DNA of 64,000 nt, taken from positions 49,594 through 113,593 of the forward strand of contig JAFKEW010000058.1 of NCBI GenBank assembly GCA_017308375.1, written 5' to 3'. This DNA is from Alphaproteobacteria bacterium (GTDB lineage: Bacteria; Pseudomonadota; Alphaproteobacteria; Micropepsales; Micropepsaceae). Position numbers and translations under genes: made by a program. The notes beneath the pieces are model-generated. The model had not been told where the DNA came from. It ran no database searches and saw nothing but the letters and a program-made list of their open reading frames with translations. Position 1 is the first letter of the stretch; each line of letters opens with the position of its first letter. Positions 42,197 to 49,573 of this stretch are shown here, in pieces.

Positions 42197-42571
42197 TTAG
42201 CAGTCGAGATCGTAGCCTTTCTCGACTCCGCTTTTATGAAACACTGCCGACATTGTGTCGTCTTGGGCGACAACGGCCTGCCAGGTTTTGTCTTTCGCGA
42301 CGAATGCCAGAAACGGCCTGAAGCCGACATATCCGCCATAAGAGTTCTTAGCGTTGACACAGCCGTAATAGAGCCCGTCACCAGCGAGATCGGCGGGCTG
42401 GATCGCATCCATTTTAAATTTTGCTGAATCCGGGTCCTTGAGCGTGTCGCGTACGGCAGCCTGAATTCCTGCCATATCTTTCGCATGCGGCTCTGCGTTA
42501 ACCGCGGATGGCAATCCCCAGCATATAACCGAAGCCAATAACCATCGCTTCCAATCTCGCATCGCGACCAT
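42197..42571 (-). CDS. Exported phage protein
   Basis: 124 residues with a signal peptide (basic MVAMRDWKRW, hydrophobic LLASVICWGLPSAVNA, cleavage near A-E-P). The mature part has VRDTLKDPDSAKFKMDAI and YYGCVNAKNSYGGYVGFRPF, a pattern in many small secreted proteins of unknown function in phages and proteobacteria; two Cys may form a disulphide. It lies downstream of the antitoxin insertion on the leftward strand. Confidence 0.75.
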   Translation of the reverse strand: MVAMRDWKRWLLASVICWGLPSAVNAEPHAKDMAGIQAAVRDTLKDPDSAKFKMDAIQPADLAGDGLYYGCVNAKNSYGGYVGFRPFLAFVAKDKTWQAVVAQDDTMSAVFHKSGVEKGYDLDC

Positions 42572-42660
42572 CCTGCTTTCCCCGCGTGAAACTTAGTTGA
42601 GTAAAAGCTGATTGCAATACGATCATGATGCTGTTGGTTAATTGTCAGGAGCCATTCTCG

Positions 42661-42698
42661 CTCGATCCCACGGCCGGTCAATTTCGAACCAAAGGTGC
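42661..42698. repeat. Remnant of a primase C-terminal coding segment
   Basis: On the minus strand this reads FGSKLTGRGIERE, nearly the same as FGSKLTGRGIERR in the primase gene at 43437-43474. Nucleotide identity is about 33 of 38. The two copies flank the toxin-antitoxin pair (42754-43347) as direct repeats. Confidence 0.7.
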
Positions 42699-42753
42699 AA
42701 AAAACCGGCCGCCGGACCCTTGTAAATCGTATCCGATTGGCTACATATAGACC

Positions 42754-43050
42754 ATGAACACGCTGATCGCGCATGACGTTTTCGAGGCCTGGCTGAACGC
42801 CCTGCAGGACCGGCGCGGCAAGGCCAGAATTCTGAAACGGCTGGCGAAGGCCGAAGACGGTCATTTCGGCGACGTGAAGCCGGTGGGCGATGGCGTGTAT
42901 GAAATGCGGATCAATTTCGGCCCCGGCTACCGTATCTATTACACGCGGCAGGACGCGACCGTTTATCTGCTCTTGGCCGGTGGCGATAAATCGCGGCAGG
43001 CCCGCGATATCGCGCTGGCGAAGCGGCTGGCCGCAAACTGGAAGGAGTGA
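42754..43050 (+). CDS. RelE/ParE-type toxin
   Basis: 98 residues with the pattern of the toxin family TIGR02683: FEAWLNALQDRRGKARILKRL, GDVKPVGDGVYEMRINFGPGYRIYYT, and KSRQARDIALAKRLA. It probably cleaves ribosome-bound mRNA. It is on the plus strand within a leftward operon, with the antitoxin gene 3 bp downstream, so it is an independent moron with its own promoter in 42572-42753. Confidence 0.85.
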   Translation: MNTLIAHDVFEAWLNALQDRRGKARILKRLAKAEDGHFGDVKPVGDGVYEMRINFGPGYRIYYTRQDATVYLLLAGGDKSRQARDIALAKRLAANWKE

Positions 43051-43053
43051 ACC

Positions 43054-43347
43054 ATGGCGACGAAAGCAACCAAAAAAGGCCGCCGCTTCGACGTGGCGGA
43101 TTACCTCGATAACGAGGGAACGATCGCGGAATATTTGACCGCCGCGGCCGAAGACGACGATCCCGATTTCCTGCTGCGGGCGCTTGGCGACGTGGCGCGG
43201 GCCCGCGGCATGACGGAGATTGCGAAGCGCGCCGGGCTGTCGCGGGAGAGCCTTTACAAGGCGCTCGCGCCGGGCGCCAAGCCGCGCTACGAAACGGTGC
43301 GCCGCCTGCTCGATGCGCTGGGCGTGAAGCTCGCGGTCACGGTCTGA
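43054..43347 (+). CDS. Antitoxin (addiction module antidote, HTH)
   Basis: 97 residues: FDVADYLDNEGTIAEYLTAAAED then a Cro/CI-type helix-turn-helix (ALGDVARARGMTEIAKRAGLSRESLYKAL in segments) and RPRYETVRRLLDALGVKLAV-type ending. It matches the antidote family TIGR02684 that pairs with the upstream toxin, and it should bind the toxin and repress the pair. The GGAGTGAACC between the genes is its ribosome-binding site. Confidence 0.85.
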   Translation: MATKATKKGRRFDVADYLDNEGTIAEYLTAAAEDDDPDFLLRALGDVARARGMTEIAKRAGLSRESLYKALAPGAKPRYETVRRLLDALGVKLAVTV

Positions 43348-43358
43348 ATCCCGGCGCA

Positions 43359-44897
43359 TCAACCGGGCTCCCAGGAAATCGCGTCCTGATTGATGTGCAC
43401 GCCCACATAGACCGTGTTGCCGTGGCTCTTTCGCCGCTCGATCCCGCGCCCGGTCAATTTCGACCCGAATGTTTTGCCCGCCAGCGGATCGAGGCCTTCT
43501 TCCTTGCACCATTCGAGATAGACCTCGCGCAGACGCTTCGCGCTGACCTCAAACGGCCGACCCGTCGCCGGATTGATGGTTTCGGGGCAAAGCTCGCAGC
43601 GGGCTTTGAGGAATTCGCCGACCGGGTCTTCGTCGGCGCGATAGGCTTCAACGGCCGCAATGGCCGATGCGGGCGGCCGCAATCCGCCGGCAAACCATTC
43701 TTCCGCGCCGCTCAACATCCATTGCAGGATGCCCTCTTCTTCCTCGATCAGCTTGGCTTCCAGATTGCGATCAATCTGTTCTTCGGGAATGGAAACGGTG
43801 AAAGGTACGAGACGAATGCGCCGCCAGATGCCGCGATCGGTGCCACGAATGACCGGGCGGTGATTGGTCGAAATGATCGCCTTGAACACCGGGCGGAATT
43901 CGAAAAAGCCCTGATTCAAATGGCGAACCGTCATCGGCTCACCGCTCGCCATTTCCTTGACCTTGGCTTCGTCAAGCCGGGCACCCTCTGGCGGTTCGGC
44001 TGCGGAGACGAGCCGGGCGCCTGGTAGACGGGCCAGATCGGGCGAAGCCTCCGCACCGCCCGCCCCATCCCGCTTTGCCAGAAACGTCGACACCGGCGAA
44101 TTCATCGCATAGCTGTCCATCACGCGGCGCAGCATACTCATCAACGTCGATTTGCCATTGTTGCCGGTGCCGTAGAAGATGAAAAACGCCTGCTCCCGCG
44201 CCGAACCCGTCAGGGAGTAACCGCAGATGCGCTGCAGGAAATCCCGCATTTCGCGATCCGGCATGATCTGTTCAAGGAATTGCAGCCATCGCGGGCATTC
44301 GGCACGGGTGTTGTATTTGACGCCCAGAACGCGCGTGATCCGATCTTCGCGTGAACTTTCGCGCAAGGCGCAATGCAGGTCCAGTTCGATGGTGCCATTC
44401 GGCGCGGCCAACAAAAATGGATCGGAATCGAGGCTATCGACCGGCTGCGCCAGATAGGGCTGCGCGGCCGCGAGCATGCCGTGCGCCTTCGCGGTGTTTC
44501 CTGACTGCACGGCCCAGCCGAACAGCTTGTTGACACGTTCGGCGTAGTCCTTGCCACGGCTTTCTTCGAGTGCCCGGGCTTCGCGCACAATCGCCTGCGC
44601 CACCTGATGGCATCGTTTAACCGCTTCGGCCTGGCCCCGCTCGCGATCCCATCGCGCGCCATCCCAGGCAAACCACCCGATGTTTTCGACATGCATCAGA
44701 TCTTCGCCGAAACGCTGAATCAGCCGCGTGGCATTGCCGAAATCGTTCAGCGGCTTGAACGCCAGCACGCAATCGAGATCGTCACCCTCGTCGGGTTCCC
44801 CCGGCATGACGGCACGGCGATCCGCCTTCTTGCCCGCGCCTTTCGGCGGTGCAACCGGTTCAAAATCATCATCGGCATACGGGTCTTGCTCAGTCAC
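43359..44897 (-). CDS. P4/D5-type phage primase-helicase
   Basis: 512 residues. A D5_N-like region with the line DALRRIQRFGEDLMHVENIGWF-type start (residues 40-80) precedes the SF3 helicase with Walker A YGTGNNGKSTLMSML (about 250), Walker B-type FKAIISTNHRPVIRGTDRGIWRR, and a C-terminal DNA-binding segment (KTFGSKLTGRGIERRKSHGNT). No separate polymerase domain of the primase type is visible at the N terminus, so it may be helicase only. It opens the replication fork for phage DNA. Confidence 0.9.
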   Translation of the reverse strand: MTEQDPYADDDFEPVAPPKGAGKKADRRAVMPGEPDEGDDLDCVLAFKPLNDFGNATRLIQRFGEDLMHVENIGWFAWDGARWDRERGQAEAVKRCHQVAQAIVREARALEESRGKDYAERVNKLFGWAVQSGNTAKAHGMLAAAQPYLAQPVDSLDSDPFLLAAPNGTIELDLHCALRESSREDRITRVLGVKYNTRAECPRWLQFLEQIMPDREMRDFLQRICGYSLTGSAREQAFFIFYGTGNNGKSTLMSMLRRVMDSYAMNSPVSTFLAKRDGAGGAEASPDLARLPGARLVSAAEPPEGARLDEAKVKEMASGEPMTVRHLNQGFFEFRPVFKAIISTNHRPVIRGTDRGIWRRIRLVPFTVSIPEEQIDRNLEAKLIEEEEGILQWMLSGAEEWFAGGLRPPASAIAAVEAYRADEDPVGEFLKARCELCPETINPATGRPFEVSAKRLREVYLEWCKEEGLDPLAGKTFGSKLTGRGIERRKSHGNTVYVGVHINQDAISWEPG

Positions 44898-44967
44898 ACA
44901 ACCCCGCTTCGCGAAGGAGCCCCTTCACACGTGCTTGAACAAACCGCGTCACACCGGATGAAGGCGC

Positions 44968-45174
44968 TCACTGCGGCACCTCGTAACGCCTGGTGGAGGC
45001 GTTGTAAGTGATCGCTGTCGGATTTCTCCGCTGGAACTCCCGCAAGTCCGTGGAGGCCTGCGGAACGGAAATCCAAAACTTCCGGCAGAGGTGCTCCCGA
45101 TTGATAAACCCGTAAATTGCGAGCATTTCCGCGATCCACCGCTGCCGCTGCGCTTTCGCCCACCGATCGGTCAT
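44968..45174 (-). CDS. Small DNA-binding phage protein
   Basis: 68 residues from MTDRWAKAQRQRWIAEM. YGFINREHLCRKFWISVPQASTDLREFQRRNPTAI has the pattern of a DeoR-like winged helix. Its start overlaps the stop of the preceding gene (ATGA). Regulation of the early operon is possible but unproven. Confidence 0.65.
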   Translation of the reverse strand: MTDRWAKAQRQRWIAEMLAIYGFINREHLCRKFWISVPQASTDLREFQRRNPTAITYNASTRRYEVPQ

Positions 45175-45476
45175 TGCCGCATCTCCGGGAAATCTTCGGG
45201 GTCGAGACGTTCGCCTGGCCGAAGAACGGCCAGGGCACCGCGATATGTGAGTCGAAACATCTCGCCTCCGTGGATCTTGAACCTCCGGTCTACGCATGCC
45301 AGTCCACGCGCCGCCAACTCTTTCCAGATTTCGTGTTCAGGCGTATCGAGAGCGCAGCAATACTGATTGCGGAAAGATGATCCATTCGTCCGCCAATCGA
45401 GGCCGAGCGCGTGTCGGGCCAATGCGACCGCTTGCGCGCTCATCGCATGCAGGTCTTTGGCTGCGGATTCGCGCAT
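45171..45476 (-). CDS. Phage hypothetical protein
   Basis: 101 residues from MRESAAKDLHAM. It has a winged-helix-like shape (EHEIWKELAARGLACVDRRFKIHGGEMFRLTYRGALAVL). Both ends overlap neighbours by 1-4 bp, so it belongs to one translationally coupled run 44968-45970. Confidence 0.6.
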   Translation of the reverse strand: MRESAAKDLHAMSAQAVALARHALGLDWRTNGSSFRNQYCCALDTPEHEIWKELAARGLACVDRRFKIHGGEMFRLTYRGALAVLRPGERLDPEDFPEMRQ

Positions 45477-45970
45477 CACGGCACCTCGATCGCGTGGGTG
45501 ATGTGCCATGTGCCGGAGGCGCGCGGCACGCATTCCTGCAATATCCACGGCACCGTGATGCGCTCCCAATCGCGAAGCGCGATCCAGCCACCGCTATTCA
45601 TGGCGTTGACATCGAAGATGCCGACGCCGTTGCGGCTGCTGTGCCAGGAGCCGACCCAATGGGTGTGCCGGTAGCGCGCTCGGATCGGTACGCCCGGCGC
45701 GGTCCACGGCCCTTCCCACTGAATGCGGGCGAGCCCATGATCCGGCCACCGGCTATCGCTTCTGCGCTGCCACGCCACGCCGAGAGAATCGAGCGCGCGA
45801 AACATCATGGTGGGATTGGTGTAACCCTTGGCGGTGAAGCCGTTCAGGTGCGACCGCACCTGGTCCAGAGTCAGCCCGCACACAGCGGCCAGCGCAGCCG
45901 GGCCGCAATTGGCGCCCCATTTATCGTGCGCTACCTCAACATCGGCCAGGCTGAAGCGAAGAGCGGTCAT
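45476..45970 (-). CDS. Papain-like (C39-type) cysteine peptidase
   Basis: 164 residues. WGANCGPAALAAVCGL (Cys22) is the typical nucleophile motif of C39-like papain-fold proteins, THWVGSWHSS supplies a His near residue 105, and GIFDVNAMNSGGW the Asp about 10 residues later. Mature phage-encoded proteins of this sort may cut a host or phage protein. It lies among small DNA-binding genes in the early operon. Confidence 0.75.
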   Translation of the reverse strand: MTALRFSLADVEVAHDKWGANCGPAALAAVCGLTLDQVRSHLNGFTAKGYTNPTMMFRALDSLGVAWQRRSDSRWPDHGLARIQWEGPWTAPGVPIRARYRHTHWVGSWHSSRNGVGIFDVNAMNSGGWIALRDWERITVPWILQECVPRASGTWHITHAIEVP

Positions 45971-46203
45971 TGCCTTCCCTCCAACGCTGCTAAACCGGCC
46001 GGTGTGATCCTCGCAAAACCGCTCTCGCCCACTTCTTCAATCGAAACCAAACCTTTTTCGACAAGAGTCAACATCGTCATCTCATGTCCGATGATGAAGC
46101 CACCGATCCGGAAATGCGGCCGATCCCGAATCGCTTCCCCGCCTCGACCAAGTGCTTCCAGAATTTCATTTTGCACATTCACCTGCCGCCGCCGGCGTGT
46201 CAT
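45967..46203 (-). CDS. Small winged-helix-like phage protein
   Basis: 78 residues. ILEALGRGGEAIRDRPHF, MTMLTLVEKGLVSIEEVGESGFARITPAGLAALEG reads as a winged helix. It overlaps both neighbours by 4 bp. Function unknown. Confidence 0.6.
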   Translation of the reverse strand: MTRRRRQVNVQNEILEALGRGGEAIRDRPHFRIGGFIIGHEMTMLTLVEKGLVSIEEVGESGFARITPAGLAALEGRQ

Positions 46204-46451
46204 CGATGCGCCTCCAGCCAGGCATCAAGCTCGGCCGCCCACTTGTCATGGGTCACCGTCTCATCTTCCGAAACCACGATGATGTGGCCGCTGGAATAGC
46301 CGCCGCTGACGGAGCTTTTGCTCAGCCGCTTGCCGTCTCGGGCTATACCGGCGACAAGATTGCGCAGATGATTGTAGAGATCGTCCCAGCTATCGGCGTC
46401 GATCTTGGCGCACATCACAATGCGTCGGCGCGGGTCCTTCGTTTCAGGCAT
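46200..46451 (-). CDS. Phage hypothetical protein
   Basis: 83 residues from MPETKDPRRRIVMCAKIDADSWDD. A helical/beta mix with no known motif (IIVVSEDETVTHDKWAAELDAWLEAHR). It overlaps both neighbours slightly. Confidence 0.6.
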   Translation of the reverse strand: MPETKDPRRRIVMCAKIDADSWDDLYNHLRNLVAGIARDGKRLSKSSVSGGYSSGHIIVVSEDETVTHDKWAAELDAWLEAHR

Positions 46452-46686
46452 GCTGTTCCCTCCTATCAAGACAGGCACCGCGGATCGCTTCGCGCTTTGC
46501 CTCTGTCATTGTGGTGATGCCGACTGGCGCACGGCCGTCATAGAGATATGCGCCGTCCTTCCAACGCACCCAGATGTAGAAGTGGCTTTCGCCCCCAATG
46601 ATCGCGGCGCGCTCACGGATGATCTCGATCTCGGCACCTTTGTGGGTACCCCGGAAATATCCGCGCTTCTTTTCGAGGATGCGCAT
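46444..46686 (-). CDS. Phage hypothetical protein
   Basis: 80 residues: MRILEKKRGYFRGTHKGAEIEIIRERA, FYIWVRWKDGAYLYDG, then a helical basic end. Beta-rich N terminus. It overlaps the next gene by 8 bp. No family recognised. Confidence 0.6.
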   Translation of the reverse strand: MRILEKKRGYFRGTHKGAEIEIIRERAAIIGGESHFYIWVRWKDGAYLYDGRAPVGITTMTEAKREAIRGACLDRREQHA

Positions 46687-46694
46687 CGGTCACC

Positions 46695-47036
46695 TCATTG
46701 ACTTGCGGCTGCTGTTTGCGTCCGCGCACTGCGCAGCCGCATTGCTTCGTCCACCGCAGTGGCGGGATCGCCCAAAACGCCTGTTCGCCGCCTGATTAGG
46801 ACCATGCAGCCAAGCTGACGCCACGTTATCGGCATGGCACCGGCGGCTAACGCTGCTTTGCGTTTGGAAAGGGCAATGTCGTAATGGCTATCGTGCTTCG
46901 GCGGCGCCTGATGCCATTTCCGCGAAACGCCGATCCGAGCCGCCATGACATGAAGCTCGACGTCGGTGTCGGCGATCATGTGGCACATGATCATCCGGCC
47001 GAACTTTGCGCGCATGTCATCGACATAGACGGTCAC
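46695..47036 (-). CDS. DUF4031 family phage protein
   Basis: 113 residues. The DUF4031 pattern is clear: VYVDDMRAKFGRMIMCHMIADTD, ELHVMAARIGVSRKWHQ, HYDIALSKRKAALAAGA. A short Ala/Arg-rich tail follows. Its start overlaps the stop of the ParB/MT-A70 gene. Function unknown; it is common in phage early regions. Confidence 0.85.
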   Translation of the reverse strand: MTVYVDDMRAKFGRMIMCHMIADTDVELHVMAARIGVSRKWHQAPPKHDSHYDIALSKRKAALAAGAMPITWRQLGCMVLIRRRTGVLGDPATAVDEAMRLRSARTQTAAASQ

Positions 47037-48454
47037 TTTGTCCTCCGCAAAAATTCAGGCAATTCGGCAACCGGATCGAAGTCATCGTCCGCTGAGCCGA
47101 TCGGCGCCGGGGTTGCCGGTTCGATGCATTGCTCGCGCTCTGCGCGCGGCTCTTCGCTCGAAACTTCTGAAGGCGCTTCGAGCCCCCACACATCCCAGCC
47201 GGGCCGATGCGTGCGCGCGTTGAGCTCGATCTTCGGCAGATGCTGGAAGTAGGATTCGATCAGAAGGTGAAACACCTCCGGCTTTTCGCTATGCGCGCCA
47301 ACCGGGGCAACGATCACGCTGCGCCATTGCGTGCCCAGCGCCGGCGCGGGCACACGGCCGCGCGTGCCGACCAGCAGGATTTCATGCTCAGCCGTGAACC
47401 AGTATCCCGGTCCACGCTGTTCGCCCGGACGGGACTTCACCCAGACGCATTGGGAAACATAGGTGAAACCCCATGCGCCCATCACGGTCAGGGCGTCTTC
47501 GATCATGGGCGGCGTGGCCCACAGGAACAGCACGCAATCCGTGGCCGCGATTGCCGCCACATCGCGAGCAGCAATCTCTGCAGTCGGCGATGTCGGGTAA
47601 TGATTGTCGGGCGAGCGATCCATGCCGGTGTCACGCGACCGCGGCTCAAACCGCCATTCGGGATCGGCGTAGATCACGCCGTAGCGCTTGTCCGGCAGGG
47701 CAATTTGCTTGTCGGCCAGGCGCTTTTCCTTGTCATTGCGCGCTTCGCGCTTGACAACGGTGCGCACCGCATTGGCGTGGCCGGATTTTGCCTCTTCCAC
47801 CACTTTCGCCTGCAGCGGCTCCGGCAGCTTGGCAGCCTGGGCGGCGAGCGAGACGGCAATCTTGCCCTGATCGACCGCGGCGACGAGATCAACCGAGCCC
47901 TTGTCCAGCACGGTTTTCGCGTGCCGCAGGGAGCGTTCGGAAATCGCCAGCGCCCGGGCCGCCTCCGGTTGGCTGACGGGTCTTGCCTGCACTATTGCCG
48001 GTCTGGATACGGTCTCGCCCTCCACCTCCGGCAAATTTGCCGGATTGGCTTCGGACGCTTTCAGATCCGTGCGCTCGCCGGAGCGCATATTGGCAATGCG
48101 CGCGGCCACCATGCCCCGCTGGCTTTCGTTCAGGTGCCGCCGATGGAGATTTTTGGAGAGCACGTAGGCCAATGGTCCGGCCGCGATCTCGCTTTCCGAG
48201 AACACGCCATCCAGCCCTTCCGCGGCGAATTCCACGAAATGCCAGCTTCGCAACGGCGGCGCGTCCGCCTCGAAGATGCCCGCCGCCAGCCCGGCGCGAT
48301 AACGGTTTCGGCCGTCGAGGATCTTGCCTTCGTAGAGAACGATTTCTTCGCCGGAGCGGTAACCATCGGCCTTCATGCCCGCGACCAGAGCGTCGAATTC
48401 CTCGCCCTCGATCAGCGGGAAAAGATTGGCGAGCGGGTGGAATTCCAGCGTCAT
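47033..48454 (-). CDS. ParB-like domain fused to MT-A70 methyltransferase
   Basis: 473 residues from MTLEFHPLANLFPLIEGEE. The ParB/Srx-like N-terminal domain (FDALVAGMKADGYRSGEEIVLYEGKILDGRNRYRA in segments) is followed by a helix-turn-helix region (LNESQRGMVAARIANMR, SQPEAARALAISERSLRHAKTVLD) and a C-terminal MT-A70 methyltransferase with VIYADPEWRFEP (DPEW for the usual DPPW) and LFLWATPPMI, WGFTYVSQCVWVKSR. It probably methylates adenine (N6) in DNA and reads a site through the ParB/HTH part. It carries copy 3 of the CGGCAAATTTGCCG palindrome within its coding sequence. Confidence 0.88.
   Translation of the reverse strand: MTLEFHPLANLFPLIEGEEFDALVAGMKADGYRSGEEIVLYEGKILDGRNRYRAGLAAGIFEADAPPLRSWHFVEFAAEGLDGVFSESEIAAGPLAYVLSKNLHRRHLNESQRGMVAARIANMRSGERTDLKASEANPANLPEVEGETVSRPAIVQARPVSQPEAARALAISERSLRHAKTVLDKGSVDLVAAVDQGKIAVSLAAQAAKLPEPLQAKVVEEAKSGHANAVRTVVKREARNDKEKRLADKQIALPDKRYGVIYADPEWRFEPRSRDTGMDRSPDNHYPTSPTAEIAARDVAAIAATDCVLFLWATPPMIEDALTVMGAWGFTYVSQCVWVKSRPGEQRGPGYWFTAEHEILLVGTRGRVPAPALGTQWRSVIVAPVGAHSEKPEVFHLLIESYFQHLPKIELNARTHRPGWDVWGLEAPSEVSSEEPRAEREQCIEPATPAPIGSADDDFDPVAELPEFLRRTK
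48029..48042. promoter_or_regulatory. Perfect palindrome CGGCAAATTTGCCG, copy 3 of 3
   Basis: Extended here to 16 bp (CCGG...CCGG, 48028-48043). It lies in the linker-coding part of the ParB/MT-A70 gene. Being inside the ParB-domain gene it is a candidate target of that protein. Confidence 0.45.
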
Positions 48455-48819
48455 ATGGCGCGCCCCACCAATATCCCGCACAGGAAACCGATGGTCCGGT
48501 CGCTGACCAGCACCTTCCAGATCAGCTCACGCCAGCCAGGCTGGGCGGGCGGCGACGGCTTGTTCTCTGGGGGCGGAGGCGCCGCCGCAAAGGGAAATTT
48601 CGCATCCGGCAATGGAATTTTGCCGACGATCGCATCGGCAATCTCGTAGACCATGGAAGCCGCGCGCTCGCGGGTCTCTTCCAGCGCTACCGCTTCGGCT
48701 ACTTCGAAGAGATAACGCCGCGCGCAATCATGGCCGAACGGCTGGCCATGGGCGTATGCGTTGAGAATTTCCAGCTTGGTTTGCGTGCCCAGCCGCAGCA
48801 CCTGATTGCGATGTTTCAC
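48451..48819 (-). CDS. Phage protein with C-terminal membrane segment
   Basis: 122 residues from the GTG at 48819, whose GTGA overlaps the upstream stop. Helical (LNAYAHGQPFGHDCARRYLFEVAEAVALEETRERA in segments), a Pro-rich linker (AAPPPPENKPSPPAQPG), and a hydrophobic end IGFLCGILVGRAI. Function unknown; the ATG at 48867 would run into the upstream gene. Confidence 0.6.
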   Translation of the reverse strand: MKHRNQVLRLGTQTKLEILNAYAHGQPFGHDCARRYLFEVAEAVALEETRERAASMVYEIADAIVGKIPLPDAKFPFAAAPPPPENKPSPPAQPGWRELIWKVLVSDRTIGFLCGILVGRAI

Positions 48820-49400
48820 CGCCGGAACTCCGCCTTGAGCATGTTGTTCCCGAACATCGTGATCCACTGATCGAGCGCGTCGGTATCAGGGTTGAGACGG
48901 CCAGCGCAGATTTCCCCGATCGCAAACTTGATCGTCTTCATTGCGGATTCATCGTCTGCGCATAACAGCTGTGCGCTGAAGTTCACCGGCGTCAGGACCG
49001 GTAGTTCCGCGTCGCCGCGCAAAAACTGCTCACGTGACCTTTCGGGATTGGCGGCCCACAGCCAGAATTGATGTGTCGCACCGGGCAGGTTGATGACCGC
49101 CGCGGGCATACCCGAAAGCGGTCGCAGATGAACGAGCCCAATTATATAGGAGTGCCAGACCGGATGCGCCCACGGCGCCTCAATGACCCATCCGGCAAGT
49201 GACGCATCCGTCGTCGGATCGAGATTGAACTTCCGGCGCAGCGCTACCAAATCCGCTTCCCAGGCGCGGCCATGCGGACCTGAAATTTCCGGCGGCAGCG
49301 ACACAACATCGGTGACCGCCGCCGCTCCCGCACCGGTCAACATGCGCAGCCCGCCCGCGCCGGTGTCCGTCACAATGGTGACCTTGGGCTTCTCAGTCAT
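48816..49400 (-). CDS. Phage hypothetical protein
   Basis: 194 residues from MTEKPKVTIVTDTGAGGLRML. The pattern (WEADLVALRRKFNLDPTTDASLAGWVIEAPWAHP in segments, HSYIIGLVHLRP, GATHQFWLWAANPER) is a well-formed globular protein, but no family comes to mind. It overlaps both neighbours (ATGA and GTGA), so it belongs to the coupled run. Confidence 0.65.
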   Translation of the reverse strand: MTEKPKVTIVTDTGAGGLRMLTGAGAAAVTDVVSLPPEISGPHGRAWEADLVALRRKFNLDPTTDASLAGWVIEAPWAHPVWHSYIIGLVHLRPLSGMPAAVINLPGATHQFWLWAANPERSREQFLRGDAELPVLTPVNFSAQLLCADDESAMKTIKFAIGEICAGRLNPDTDALDQWITMFGNNMLKAEFRR

Positions 49401-49573
49401 GTCAGCACCGCCGGGTTGTGGATGACGATCGAGACGCCGCGTTCCAGCGCCTGTTTGCGCGCCAGCGCTTCGTCCAGCTTGTCGATATCGCCGCGCGCCG
49501 CGGCCTGGTCGTATGCTCGCTCGGCGCGGATATAGGCGCGGGCAAATTCGCGATGCAGATTGCGCTCGCTCAT
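49397..49573 (-). CDS. 58-residue phage protein
   Basis: Reads MSERNLHREFARAYIRAERAYDQAAARGD and ends SIVIHNPAVLT. One charged helix, then a short extended end. It overlaps the methyltransferase stop (49570) and the next start (49400) by 4 bp. Too short to assign a role. Confidence 0.6.
   Translation of the reverse strand: MSERNLHREFARAYIRAERAYDQAAARGDIDKLDEALARKQALERGVSIVIHNPAVLT

Noticed and set aside
41734..43512. 592-codon minus-strand frame over the toxin-antitoxin pair
   Set aside because: It runs antisense through the RelE and antitoxin genes and through the exported-protein gene; only its last 82 codons look like a gene, kept separately. Its FGSKLTGRGIERE segment is the primase remnant.
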